In this document: positions 24,377-36,250 of the stretch, piece after piece
How positions within the stretch are numbered: position 1 is the stretch's first letter
Layout of the letters: the number at the start of each line of letters is the position of its first letter
Assembly (NCBI RefSeq): GCF_019097595.1
Contig: NC_080715.1
Coordinates: forward strand, 24,382,073 to 24,446,072
DNA from: Hemibagrus wyckioides
Lineage: Eukaryota; Chordata; Actinopteri; Siluriformes; Bagridae
Reading direction: 5' to 3'
Length of the DNA stretch: 64,000 bases
Made by a program: the position numbers and the translations under genes
The notes under the pieces: generated by a model
Databases searched by the model: none
What the model was told of the DNA's origin: nothing
The model's input: only the letters and a program-made list of their open reading frames with translations

Positions 24377-26070
24377 ACATATACACAAATTAGGTATGTT
24401 GTGATAAAGTTAGAAAATACAAATAATCCCTTAAACGAACCACTCATATGGTCATTTTCTACACCTGTAAATATAGCATACACTGTTACATTTATTATTT
24501 GACACCATATCCTATAGGGGGGATTAAAACTGGGGTAAAGAAAGTTTAGTTTACTTTTGCTAATTCGGCAACAAAGCTAGTATAAAACCTAGCATGAAAC
24601 ATGTGAATCACACTTACCTACATGATGTGTGTATATCATATAATGGGCTGTAGGGTATAAAATTGAACTACTACTAACTTATAAAGCCTGCTGGACAGGA
24701 CATATCCACAAGTGACAACAATAGCAGTTACTAAACCTCCACAAGAAACACACAATATTTCCTATTCTTCTGGGAACTGAGAGTGTGTACTGAAAATGTA
24801 TTCAGAGAGACAGAACCTAAACCCAAAGACCTGCACACACTCATGCCCTTGAAGTGGTTATACTGGAAGGTACAGTAGGTGGTGATCTCAGAGCAGAGGA
24901 GAAAGCAGTTCAAAGAAGGCCAGCGTGTTGATGGCGTCTGTTCATCATTCTCTTCTCTTCCTCAGAAGGTGAACCCATATAGTAGAGTGCTAATGGGCTG
25001 GATATTTAGACTTCATGCAGCTTAGTAAGATGGAATATGGGGAGAAAGGTTTCTAGGAATAACCTTTACCCACAAACATATAGGGAAAGAAATGCAGGTC
25101 TGGATTAACCAGCAAGGCAATCACAGTGAGGTAAAACATGTCAGTGTTTCATTCAGAACAGATTTCAGCAACTTGACTAGTTCCGCCGAATGCCACATGG
25201 ACCACAAGCATAGACACGATCAGAGCTGTTTCCAACTCAGCGAACAGGTCACCTACATTCTTTTGTGGGACACACATAACTGCAGAGAATGTAGGGGAAA
25301 ACAATGAACTGCCCTTTCATAAACCTAATGAAGGTAGAACAATTATTATCCTCCAGTGAAGCTTTATTTTTTCCTTACAAAATGTAAAGCACTGTGATCT
25401 TCACTTCTTTTTTAAGGAGAGAACAGAATACGGGACTATACAATGGCCTTGTCTCTCACTCTCTAGCTAGTGCACACTATAGTAGTCACAGTATTACTCA
25501 TTGTGCCTTCTGTCACCAGTAAATTACAAGATTTATAGACTTCATTACGTTTTTCCAGAGCTAAGCATGCTACAGGCCTACCTGTCTAGCCCATGGTCCC
25601 TATTCACACAAAGAGAGAAAAACTGGGTTTTAACAGCCTTTAGCATGTTAAAGCGCCACTAGACACTTTTGTTCCCCATTCATTTGTTCAGTCATTATAT
25701 GTGGCAAAAGGCTAACACTCAGTAATTGAAGATTTTTTTCCCCTAGTCAGCTGGTAAATACTAGTGAACATCATTTGAAACACTTTCCATATGTCACCAT
25801 CTATTTGCATATAAAGCAGGCACTTGTGAAAGTCTATTTTAGTCACAGGGTGTGACATATTAATCAGCACACAAGCTGGAAGAAGTTAATTACATGATTT
25901 GAGTGAATTTATGTGTAATAAATTGATATTCCCACCACATGTCCAAACATGAAAGTAAATAAGCAGAATGGTTTCAAAGCGTCTGAGAAATATTCCAAAT
26001 TGTGTGCCTCATCTTGATCCTTTGCTAAACGGCATAGTAGATTAGACATGATAAATGAGTTCACACTTAG
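24377..26070. other. Unique DNA, nothing recognised
   Basis: No tandem array longer than about 20 bases, no transposon terminus and no coding signal were found. Confidence 0.5.
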
Positions 26071-26073
26071 TAA

Positions 26074-26543
26074 GGAGGTTTTCACATTAGCAGTTTAGTC
26101 TGAAACAGAGCACAGTTCACATGAAAAATTAGTAATGTGAAAGCTGTCATGTGGACCAGGAAGTACACAGCGGTACTGAACCTGAGACTAACTGTAGGAG
26201 GTGGTGGGAGTTCGGTTGCATTAGAACTGTGCTGCAATTCCTGTGAATGTGACACAACTCAAACTCGGGTCTGTGCTTGTTCAGGAAGTAAAATAACCCG
26301 TGTGTGTGTTTTAGCCGATGATAACATCAGTAGTTTCCACAACACATGTGTAGCAGGAAAGCGTTGTGGGACACAGAAGAGGTGCATAACTGCAATAGAA
26401 CCAAAATACAAAATGTATATATGGTGAGTCGATATGCGTGTGCTCTTCATGCTTTGTGGTTGTGATGATAAAAAACTAACACAATGCTGCAAGGGACGCC
26501 GGAAATAATCACACTCGAGTTCGGACCAAGTGTGAAAACCTCC
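26074..26543. mobile_element. 470-bp non-autonomous DNA transposon with TAA duplication
   Basis: The termini are inverted: GGAGGTTTTCACA at the left and TGTGAAAACCTCC at the right. They are flanked by TAA at 26071-26073 and 26544-26546. A 3-bp TWA duplication is typical of PIF/Harbinger elements, which is the basis for that tentative class. The interior has no transposase; the frames here show no domain. A truncated second copy lies inverted at 57880-58227. Confidence 0.75.
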
Positions 26544-26599
26544 TAAACATCCATACAACAAACGTGCATATGACCAAGGATCCGTGACAGTTCTGTATC

Positions 26600-26970
26600 T
26601 TTGGTTTTCTAATGCCGAGTCTGATCGATGTTTGCATTTCAGTTCAGTCTGGACTGGAAAGAGGCCAGTCAGTGCGAGATTGGCGTGTGCTGGACCTCAG
26701 CACCCGTGTTGCACCCATGTTGGGACTGATTAGTCTGACGATCGATGGGTTCAGGAGATCAGACAAACAGAGCCACGGCGCAGCATCAATCATCAGCCAG
26801 GCGCCACAGTGCCACAACTGAGCCACCTGGAGGAGCCATGACACCCACCAGGGGTCAAAGAGCATCAGCACTCAAAAGAGAGACAGCACAACACAACAGA
26901 ACAGAACACAAGCCATGTCCTAATATAACTCACTGTAGGCATTACCTCAGAAGGAGTCTTTAATACGACG
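26600..26970. other. Unexplained complex block with an acceptor-like site
   Basis: The block starts with a pyrimidine-rich acceptor-like string ending TTTGCATTTCAG at about 26640. It is richer in GC and CpG than its flanks. The 69-codon plus-strand frame after it stops at 26821 and matches no family I know. It could be a non-coding exon, an old repeat or chance. Confidence 0.2.
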
Positions 26971-27809
26971 TTATCAATTCAGAAGGGTGACTTTGCATCC
27001 TGTCTGTGGAATGAATATAGAGCTGAAGAGTGCCACTTTCAAACACTATTTAGTGCTCAATATCTATTAGCAATGAGGCATCAGGGAGCACTGTAGAATA
27101 AAATTACAGATGTCCCAAGTATCACTTATAGCTTGTCATCGCCCAGCATGCGCATATGAGCATGTGTCCCATTCTACAGCACGTTCAGCCAAGATTCAGA
27201 GTAAATTAACCTTTAAAGCTCATTTTATGTCTTTCTAACGCAGCGTGACATTTATTAGTACAACCTGATCACAATCAGAACCGAACGAGAAAGTACAATT
27301 AAAATGATTAAGATCTCAACGTCTGCCAAAAATACAACTCCAGATTCAGCAAGAGAATAAATCACGACTGAATGCTGGACCTATACGTGAATGGCCCTGC
27401 TGGTAGCTTCGGCACCGAGGTGACATGTATAATGACTTTGCTAATTACACAGCTAGTCATGAGTGAGTGGTAGGAAAAAAATGCTGTACAAAGAGAGTGA
27501 AAGACAGAAAGCCAAGCAAGGGAGGAGCTTGTTCCTGAGAATCTAGAAACACTGACCTATATTATGGTTAGAATATCCAGGTCAGATTGCACTGTCAACT
27601 ATTTTGTGTGTGTGAAAATGGGTCTTCCTCTGGGCATACAGTCATCTGGTCATACACTCCGCTGGATGTACGCTCATCTATTTGGCCACAGGCTCCGGCC
27701 ATTCCTAAAGAGGCTAAGTAGCAAGCTCAAGGCTCAAATGCCAAGAAAGAAGGCCACCTCATGGTTCAATCTCATGTGTGTCTCAGTGAGCTGCCAAGCT
27801 ATTAGCCTC
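26971..27809. other. Unique DNA, no gene seen
   Basis: The part 27340-27460 is of mixed complexity and could be conserved non-coding DNA. No coding or transposon signal is clear. Confidence 0.45.

Positions 27810-27842
<33 letters not shown>
27810..27842. repeat. (GT)n microsatellite
   Basis: A GT array with one T interruption. Confidence 0.95.
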
Positions 27843-28647
27843 ATGGGCATGCTTGTATAGTTTGCCATGTCCCCACAAACATAGGTATATCTGACAGTTT
27901 TGACCTTATGGGGATATTTGGATGATCCTTATAAAAACTCTGCATTTATTTAATAGTAATAATAATTATTATTCACTCACTTCACTTGTGTAATGTATAG
28001 AATGTGATCATTTAAAAAACAGAAATACACTATAAACAACGTGTGATCCAAACTGGAGCTCCGTCTCAAGTCTGAGAATTTACTGTGTTGTACACGAGGC
28101 TTTTTCCTCAGAGGATTGCTATTGCTGCTTGCTCCGTCTCATTTTGCTTCACAGCAGAGAGCAGGAAATTGCTGTTGCACACAGTCCTTCTGCTCTTACC
28201 GGCTTAAACTGTACCCTCGTTTCACTGTCTGCTGTGAGAAAGGACCATGCTAAGAATATTATATCACTCACACGTCATGCTGGCCCACAAAGAAACAATA
28301 GCAAAAATGTACGGAAAAAAAAAATCTACCACCTCTTGCTAACTTCTGCCAGACTAATGTGCTGCTAAAGCTAACATGTCCATTCAAACATCTTTCCAAA
28401 CTCACTCCTGTGCAAAGCAAAGTAGTAGCAGGAAAAGTTAAAAAGGAGAGCAAAAACAGATTTGCTTCAAGATCATCTAGAATTGTAGCTCTTCTATTCA
28501 ACTTTTAATCTGGAAAGCTATCTGTGAAATCAAAATTGCTGAATTTCTGCATTGGTTGACACAACATCCATGCAAGAAAGATGCACAGCTAAAGACATTC
28601 AAAAATCTAAGTGCTGTTTTTTGCTACCAAAGGCAACATTGCACAAT

Positions 28648-28883
28648 GTTGTTGCTGTTGTTTCAGCTGCTACCTGTTCAGGGTCACCATAGCAGATCAT
28701 TTGGTCTGTATGTTTTAATCGGCATAGGTTTTACACCTCCCTGACGCAACCCTCCTATTTTATCCGGGCTTGGGACTGGCACTGAGAGTTAACTCTTCAG
28801 TGGCTGGGTTAGCGCCCTGCCTGGGAATCGAACCTGGGCAGGGGCAATGAGAGCGATCCTGACGCTGAACCACCAAGAGGCTC
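28648..28883 (-). mobile_element. tRNA-derived SINE, family A, with target duplication
   Basis: On the minus strand the element starts with a tRNA-like head: A box near 'TGGTGGTTCAGCG', B box 'GGTTCGATTCCC'. It then has a body with 'GGGTTGCGTCAGG' and ends in an (AAC)n-like tail. Flanking direct repeats AACATTGCACAAT (28635-28647) and AACACTGCAAAAT (28884-28896) differ at two positions and mark the insertion. The body resembles the 3' region of fish RTE-type LINEs, which may have mobilised it; that link is from memory. The sister copy is at 29527-29766. Confidence 0.85.
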
Positions 28884-28899
28884 AACACTGCAAAATTAA

Positions 28900-28965
28900 A
28901 TTAATAAAAATATAATTATATAATAATATATATATAATAATATTAATAATTAATAATTAATAATT
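28900..28965. repeat. AT-only low-complexity tract
   Basis: TA, TAA and TAATAAT words in loose tandem follow the right flank of the SINE. Confidence 0.85.
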
Positions 28966-29045
28966 AGCACATGAAAAATGGGGTCCAAGGTGTTGAGTGT
29001 TGTGCAGGAGCAAAATTTTAACCAAAAAAATGTAAATATTATAGT

Positions 29046-29815
29046 TACAGTCCCCTCTGTAAGTATTAGAAAACAAGAAAGAATTCTTTTTCTTTTGTTA
29101 CATACTGAAGACATTAGGGATTGGGTTTGCATGCTTGTTTCTGGAACATTCTCACTCATTTTTACTGATGATGTAACTCATGATGGTACCAGCAGAATGA
29201 ATTCATAAGTTTACAGGAACATTCTGTCTTCCCATTTACAAAGAAATACAATCAAATTAATCAGGAGGAACATCGTCATGCTGCAAGACAATGCTAAACA
29301 CTTACAACAAGGACTTTATAAGGGGGGAAATGTGGAAGGTTTTAGACTAAATACCAATATAAAGAAAGGAGGAACTCCACCAAAATAAAAACCAACTGAA
29401 AGAAATGCATCACAAAAGAAGAAACCAAATGTATGGTGATGTCAGTGGGTCTCCATCTTGATAGTTACTGCAAGCACAGAATATGCAACTAAACATTAAG
29501 TGTTTTAGTTTAATTTACTTCAAGACAACATTGTTGTTGTTCTTCTGGCTACTCCATGATCACCACAGCAGATCATTTGGTCCGCATGTTTTCGATTTTT
29601 AACACAGGTTTTACACCGGATGCCCTTCCTAACGCAACCCTCCCATTTTATCAAGGCTGGGGACCGGCACTTAGAGTTAACTCTTCAGTGGTTGGGTTAG
29701 CTCCCTGCCTGGGATTCGAACCCGTTGGATGGCATGGGATCATGCCACTGGACCACCAGGAGGCCCAATTTACTTAAAGACTATCTGTTCCTAAATATGT
29801 GTTCATGTAAAACCC
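29046..29815 (+). mobile_element. Tc1-like transposon relic split by a SINE
   Basis: The left end 'CAGTCCCCTCTGTAAGTATT' matches a common fish Tc1-like terminus. From about 29274 the plus strand carries decayed transposase text: 'HAARQC' stands for the H-D-N block with the second catalytic Asp, and about 29400-29490 reads 'ASQKKKPNVW' in the C-terminal part. The segment with the third catalytic Glu is deleted. The 3' end continues after the SINE at 29767 ('TTACTTAAAGACTATCTG'). Frameshifts and deletions leave no open frame, so this is an old, dead copy. Confidence 0.7.
29527..29766 (-). mobile_element. tRNA-derived SINE, family A, with 15-bp target duplication
   Basis: On the minus strand it begins 'GGGCCTCCTGGTGGTCCAG' (A box TGGTCCAGTGG), has B box 'GGGTTCGAATCCC', and ends in an AAC-rich tail. 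Direct repeats AATTTACTTCAAGAC (29512-29526) and AATTTACTTAAAGAC (29767-29781) differ at one base and define the insertion into the Tc1 relic. The better-kept B box and duplication suggest it is younger than the copy at 28648. Confidence 0.9.
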
Positions 29816-30740
29816 AAACGTCTTCAGTGTATAGCAAAAACTACGGAACTGAAATAGAATTAGAATTACAGTTCCAAAACGTTTGCATAAGACAAACACA
29901 GCTCCTCTAAAACAAGGTGTCTTAAAAATTATTCACTAGAACTTCACCATTCATTTATGATCTTATTTTGCGTACACGGTATATTCAAAATATATAAAGA
30001 AAGACAGCAGTCAGCACACACAATACTATATTCTGTTGCATGTTATTGTGCAGATGTGAAGTGAGAAACAGTAAATAAACCTGAAACACATATGGAGTAA
30101 AACTTATTCACTGCAGCAGTCTGCTGTACCAGTGCACTGTACTTAACACAAAGGCTGCTATTAACACAAGCATTGTTTCTGTGAGGTCAGCACTTTCACA
30201 GAGACAGTGAAGGGAAAAAAAATCATCCGCTTAAGTGTTTACGAACCACACCATCTGTTCAATGTGCGTCAGAGCAACGATACGGGTTAATGGACAATTC
30301 GGTGCAGAAGTCTACAAAAGTGGGATGGGTTTGTGCATGTAGAAAAAGTGTCAATCATCAACAAAATAATGATTTATATGGTGGTCTGTGAGAACACATC
30401 TCACCTTCTGGACACACGAGTGCATCAGAGGAGCAACTCAGCCTCAGTTAACCAGTGTGTGATATCTTTTATACACTTTTCTGGCCATGAGCTTCAGAAT
30501 GATGAAGGCTGCATTTACTTCTGTGTATATATACTTCTATACAGTGGTTTTCAGAAGGAAAACAAACTTTTTGAGTGCCGGATATTCACAGAATCCCATA
30601 TTTAAAAGTTGTTGGGGTTTTTTTGAAGCACTTTGTGGTTAGTAACCGAGGTCTGTCATGTCAAGCAGATCACACACACACTTTACAGACCAGAGGCAAG
30701 CTATACTCCCAGTCTCTGCTCATGATGCTAAGCTTTTGTT
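29816..30740. other. Unique DNA, nothing recognised
   Basis: The frame at 30333-30605 has no domain. No tandem array or transposon end is visible. Confidence 0.5.
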
Positions 30741-30910
30741 CTTTGTTTAGGCTTTATGCTCAGATTTGACTCTGTACTATTGCACATAGTTACCTGTGTC
30801 TGAGCCCAGTTAGTTCTGGTTGCTGATCACTATGTTCTTGACTTTGTGTTTGCCATTTCCATTTGAACTGTTTGTTAAAGTGTCATTAAAGCTACCTCAC
30901 CTGCTACTGA
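30741..30910. mobile_element. Possible retroelement 3' region
   Basis: The text 'CATTAAAGCTACCTCACCTG' preceded by TGTTTG-type phrases resembles the 3' untranslated end of a fish retroelement. There is no second copy in the window and no open frame. Confidence 0.25.
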
Positions 30911-30983
30911 ATCTGTCTCAGACACACTTGTTATTAGCAAAACACACCTGACTCTAACTTGTTGAGCCACAAAGTGTTGATGG

Positions 30984-30987
<4 letters not shown>

Positions 30988-31019
<32 letters not shown>
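30988..31019. repeat. (GA)n microsatellite
   Basis: A pure GA array of about 16 units. Confidence 0.95.
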
Positions 31020-31021
<2 letters not shown>

Positions 31022-31543
31022 ATTCTGACATCTAATAATGTCATTAAGTAAACAATACTAAGTACACAAATGCTGTCAACACACAGAAGAAATAGAAACA
31101 CTCTGCAGTTAAGTGCTAAAAAAAAAAAGAGTCGTATTATAAGGACTAGCAAATTCAAAAACAGACACACACTTAAATCCAGACCTTCTGACCTCAGCAC
31201 AAGAGTATACTGTAAATGTGCTCTTAACTAACATTCTGTCCAGGAGACAATGTCATACACAGTATTTATGGATGCTCATTGTGTTTAGTGAGTCAGTTCT
31301 AGCAAACCGCATGCACTTGGATTCATTTAAATGTCTAGTTTAAGTGAAATGTGAGATAATTTTTATCACTAGTCATCATGTACTAAGCATCCATGTGTGA
31401 GGCGATGAAATAAGAAAAGGCTAAGATTATGATATAATCTTTCTGGGGAATAAGATAAGTTACAGGTATGAGGTTTAAAGGAGGATGTGGCATGAATGTG
31501 GAATTATACTTTCATTTATTCTGTTTAAAATGCAGGTCTACTT

Positions 31544-31778
31544 TAAGTCGTCTTTATTTGTCACATTACTGCACAGTGAAATTCTTTCTCCACATATCCC
31601 ATCCTTGGGGGATGTGGTTAGAGGGCAAGGCCAGCCATGATGCAACACCCCTGGAGCAGGATGGGTTGGGGGCCTTGTTTAAGGGCCCAACGGTGGCACC
31701 TTGGTGGTGCTGGGGCTTGTACACCCGATCTTCCAGTTAACGACCCAGAGCATTAAACACTTGCGCTACTACTGCCCA
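31544..31778 (-). mobile_element. tRNA-derived SINE, family B
   Basis: On the minus strand a decayed tRNA-like head (about 31700-31778) is followed by the core GGTGCCACCGTTGGGCCC. The tail is 'GTGACAAATAAAGACGACTT'. The copy at 60361-60598 has the same order and length (about 240 bases). No clear target duplication was found. Confidence 0.75.
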
Positions 31779-31974
31779 TTTTTAGGAGACGTTTTAGGGG
31801 ATGCAGTAGGTACAGAGTCATTACAGACCTTATTTTTTTGTTTGTTTGTTTTTTACATTAGTAAAAACGTTTTTAGTTCAAAATCAAGGATTTGGATGAA
31901 ATCAAATCATTTCCATTTTAGCCAATATGTTTAAATGGAACCAGCCACTATTATTAACTGGCAAATTACAAATC

Positions 31975-32510
31975 ACATAGCTGCATCCCCAATATACACT
32001 ATTCACTTACTCTATGCACTTTAGTATCTAGTGTATGAATGTTAGAGGAGTAATATAATGTTATAATATAATGTTGGAACTGAAAATATAAGCCATTTCC
32101 CAGTCAATGACAAATGGCATCAAACACATGTAATGTGACATTTTTATTTCTGTGTGTGTGTGTGTGTGTGTATCTTTATCTATCCAGAGAGACTTGCAAC
32201 TGAGCAATTGAGGGTTAAGGGCCTTGTTCAGGGGCCCAGCAGTGGCAGCTTGGTGGAGCTGGGTTTCAAACTCACAACCTTCCGATCAGTACAACACCAT
32301 AACCACTAAGCTAGCAAATACCCCAATGACATCACTAGATTTAGCAGAATATAGTGAATTTTAAAACATTGACAAATAAATCCTTTGTGGGATAATTTAA
32401 ATGACATTTGCAAACGTCTTATCCAGATACTTGAAGTTCTTCGTCTTGGTGGAATTTTCACTGTGAACACACTACTCACACTATTTATATGACAAAATGG
32501 TGTAGAGTTG
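31975..32510 (+). mobile_element. Non-autonomous repeat family M4, copy 1, split by a SINE
   Basis: The left part starts 'TAGCTGCATCCCCAATATAC' and includes 'TCAAACACATGTAATGTGAC'; the right part includes 'CAGAATATAGTGAATTTTAA' and 'GGAATTTTCACTG'. The same words in the same order occur without the SINE at 47729-48190. The opening resembles the hAT-type MITE termini frequent in fish, but I see no clear right terminus. Confidence 0.65.
32142..32326 (-). mobile_element. tRNA-derived SINE, family B, nested
   Basis: On the minus strand: A-box-like 'CTTAGTGGTTATGG', decayed B box 'GAGTTTGAAACCC', core 'CCAAGCTGCCACTGCTGGGC', then 'CAATTGCTCAGTTGCAAGTC' and a (CA)n tail (32152-32170 on this strand reads GT). 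TGACAT at 32136-32141 and 32327-32332 is the probable target duplication. It sits inside repeat M4 copy 1. Confidence 0.8.
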
Positions 32511-34796
32511 TACATAATTATATGATATCGGATGCACATTATGTTAGTTTTTTTATTCATCTTCAATAGGTGGATGTACAGCCTTTCCTGGGAACACTAG
32601 GTGCAAAGTGGATGGGACTGGATGGGACACTATTCCACTGCAGGGTACCACACGCACACACACACACACACTTTGGTCAATTAGTCATAGCCAGTCCACC
32701 TACTGGCCTGTTTTTGCGAGACAGAAGTGAAGTCATGAGCTGTCATGAGCTGGCCCTGAATTGTGGTATCAGACTATAGCAGTACAGTATGATTACTGTT
32801 TAGATGGATGCTGGTGCACTCTTAATCTAAGACATTCATGTGACGTCATTCCAAAGCTCGGTACTTTAGTAATGTTTCTCACCTTAGAACGAACAGAATA
32901 AAAATAAGATGAAAAATTGAGGTAAGCCTGTCTTATAGAAATGGAGTCTTTCCAAAACACCATCACACATTAGCCTACGTGCTGTCTGCCACTGCCTCGC
33001 CAGCTCCTTTTTAAACAGCCTGAATAATCATGAATTACATCTGACTCATAATATATGCTATTGTTGCATGATCCCTTAATGTGCACTAACAAAAAAAGCT
33101 CTCAAGTGTTTAATGTGTTAAAAGAATTGGGACGAAGATTTAAGGAGACAATTTTCCTATTCAAAACAACAAGACTGTCAAAAACTCTAAAGGACCGTCC
33201 TCGTGTCTTACTACATCCATGATAAACCAAGCTAATCTCACCTCACTGGATGTTTTGTGTTCATGAATAAGTCATGATGTGTGTTGTAAAATGTGTGCAA
33301 TTTTAGTCTAGTCACTTATCACTGGGATACTGAAGCTAGGCATGGCACCAGGCAGCAATTAGTCCAGCAAGGCATGGAAAAACGCATGTGACAAGCAGAA
33401 TTTTGCAGCAGGAACGCCTGTGTTATCTTACAGGACAAGACGGATACAGATTCTCGAATAATAGACAACGAAACATGTCCATTAGGCCAATAAATCAAAG
33501 AGACTACAATGCAAACACGGTGTGCACTCTGCATAAACAAGGGGGAAATTATGCCTGAATTTTAAGACATCAACTGATGGGTCAGTTAGCTTGATGCTAA
33601 ACATACCACCACACACACACACCCTCACAAACACATACACAGGCTTTTATGGATGGCCATTAGCCTGAGCAGAGCAGACAGCTGAGGAGCCGTGATAATG
33701 ACATCTAGAATTGGATTCTGCATGCGTCTTAGCCTCGGTCCAAATCTTCAGGGCTTCACAGAGTCAAGACTTGGTCAGTCAGACAGTATCGTGGTCTTAG
33801 CTCTCATGAGTTTCCTTTAAGGTTATAAAAATCCTTGTTTTTAAAATGAATAAAGAATTCAACACATTTCAGCAGCTGGATTCCGAAGTAGGTGTGTGCT
33901 CATATCGTCAAGCCCGTGTGTGTTCCCTACAGTCTTCTAATAGCTCTGGATTAACCATGACAAATGGTGCACTATTTGGATTATCAACATTTATGAGATG
34001 AACTCTCAGCATAACCACCATAGAGCACATCAGGATACCCAAGCATATAAATCAAGCAAAACAAAGAGAGGGAATTTAGAGAATTGAATCAGTTTTTCGC
34101 CCAGGTCAACCCAGAAAGCAAGAACCTTTGGGATTTTTTTTTTTGTTTTATCAGAGAGTCCTTTAAAATAAAACTGCTTCAAGAATTAAGAAGATTAATT
34201 TTGTTCTTTAATGAAACATGGAATCTTTACATCATTTTACATGTAAATTTGTCACCTGGGTCTCAAAAAATGGTAGAAAACACCTAAATGTCTCAACAAA
34301 AGAGCCACTGAGTGTTACTTTTTTTGCTGAGTGTGTGGTTCATTACTTCTCTCATTACTCTAAGTGTGTGTGTATGTGTGTGTCTATCTTGTGCTCTTTT
34401 CATTACTTCTCTAAATGAAAATAATTTTCTAGCAGTTTAATTAATCTAATTAAACTAACTTCTTTTAATCTGTTAATAATCTGACTGATAGTTCAATAAA
34501 CACCCCAGTCAGAAAACTGTAAGGTAGCTGATGCCATTACTTTTAATAATTCCACTTAGTAGTCCACTTCTTCTTTCAGGATGCAGCACAGGGGTTTCTG
34601 TGCATCTAGGAATCTAGAGTCGTGGTCCTGGTAGCATAAAATAATCAGTTAAGAAAACATAGTTCAGATACAGATTGTAATCTATTTTAAATCTTTTGGT
34701 TGGATGAATATGAAAATTTTATGAGGCAGATAGGGGACAGTAAATTTCAGCAATTAATATTTCACCAAACATTCAACAAGGAGGCACTAGCACATG
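32511..34796. other. Unique DNA, no gene seen
   Basis: A short CA array lies at about 32650-32670. The block 33640-33730 is of mixed complexity. The minus-strand frame at 33319-33540 has no recognised domain. No transposon terminus was identified. Confidence 0.45.
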
Positions 34797-34856
34797 GTGT
34801 AAATAAATAAATAAATAAATAACTTTTTAAATAAGTATTTTTAAATAAATAAATAC
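34797..34856. repeat. (AAAT)n low-complexity tract
   Basis: AAAT units, then T- and A-rich interruption, then more AAAT units. Confidence 0.85.
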
Positions 34857-35059
34857 ATTAAAAAATCATTTGTTTGTGTAATTCCCAATATAATTATATA
34901 CAAAAATATAATCCTATTTGTTTGTTTGTTTGTTTATAGAATGTATTTCTTTTGATTTTATATTTATGATTATGAATATCTAATTATATATATAAAATGA
35001 TATATATTATTTACAACAGTCATACAGTTATATACCACCTATATTTCATCCTCTGCTTT

Positions 35060-35185
35060 CTTTCATTCATTCTTTCTTTCTTTCTCTATATATTTATTTA
35101 TTTATTTTTGTTCTATTTCTATTACACATTTAAGACATGGCCAATAAAAAAGCATTTCACTACATGCACTGTGTATAGTTGTGGT
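35060..35185 (+). mobile_element. LINE 3' end fragment
   Basis: TTTATTTA-rich text leads into 'AAAAAAGCATTTCACTACAT' and 'CTGTGTATAGTTGTGG', which follows the order of fish L2-type LINE tails. The terminal ACAAATAAA word is missing, so the copy is decayed or the call is wrong. Confidence 0.4.
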
Positions 35186-35989
35186 ATGATTCATTCACAA
35201 TCTGCAAAATTCTTTGCATTTCAAATGTTCTTTTTGACATCATATTCATCAATTACAGAATTTGCTAACAAACATTTGCTTATCACACAGGCTTTTAGTT
35301 GAAGCTGATCTAAGTGTGAACAGCAGAGAACAGGAGAACAGGAGGCTCTCAGCCGCCGGCAACCAATTCCTCTCACTCAGCGCTAGTGTTTGATCAGCCG
35401 AGCCTTATCAGGCTCCATCGAGTTACACGGCTATTCTTAGAGCTTACCTCGACCAGGCCCCTGAACTGTGCAGAAACACGAGTGTGATGCAGGCTACTGA
35501 CAGATACTGTAGCGTGTGTGCAAATTGCACACTCAATGTTGAAACACGCCCCATAGCATACTCCCACCCACGACACTGATTGACAGGTTTCAAATGCAAA
35601 TGCAAAGTGAGCTGAGATTCTGTTTGAATTTTGGCAGGCTTCATACGTGATGCAGAGGAAGTGAAATTACAAAAAGGGTAATTGCTTTTGCTATGTCGAT
35701 GTGACAGGGCATAACTTTTAAGACATGGGAAATATAATTGCAAATAAACTTTCCTTTTCCATTCGAAATTCGGCAGACTTCGTACATTCGTGTAAACAAA
35801 AACAAAAGCAACCGGTAATATGTGATTTACATTTTCATTTGAATTATGTCACAATTTATGTATACACCAATAGAAAACGCAATTTCAAAAAAACACATCC
35901 TGAAAATACTTCTATATGCATGCACGGCTCTGCAAATATTTGCAGAGAAGTTGTTCAGCATGCTTTTCCGTTTACTCGTAGTGCATTGC

Positions 35990-36250
35990 TGTGTGAGGTT
36001 GTGTGTGTAACAGCTGGCTGTGATAAGGCCGCGACCTCCTCTCTCTGCAGCTCGCTCTCAGTAGCAGTGACGTCACCTGCGCTGCTGCTTGTCTGCTCTA
36101 GTTAAAGTGTGCCAGTGAGCTGTGCAGCAGAGTCGACACCACATCATCATCTCTCTCTGCTCTCTCGGGCTCTCAGCCTTATATCCCCCCGATCACAGGA
36201 AGGAGAAGTGAGGTTACTGTGCTGCACACTCAAGCCTGTGTACTGTTTGT
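35990..36250 (+). promoter_or_regulatory. Promoter-like region with a perfect CRE
   Basis: The palindromic cAMP-response element TGACGTCA lies at 36068-36075, within GC-richer DNA with several CpGs (36030-36100) and a pyrimidine-rich TCTCTCTGCTCTCTCGGGC stretch. A weak TATA-like word (TTATAT) is at about 36180. Downstream, a stop-bounded 37-codon frame at 36335-36448 reads an acidic peptide (…DPELLRN…DSDVEDD…) that I do not recognise. A host promoter with a first exon is possible; a chance cluster is equally possible. Confidence 0.3.

Noticed and set aside
29700..29766. Possible tRNA gene on the minus strand
   Set aside because: A and B boxes are present, but there is no cloverleaf fold and the text continues into a SINE body with target duplications.
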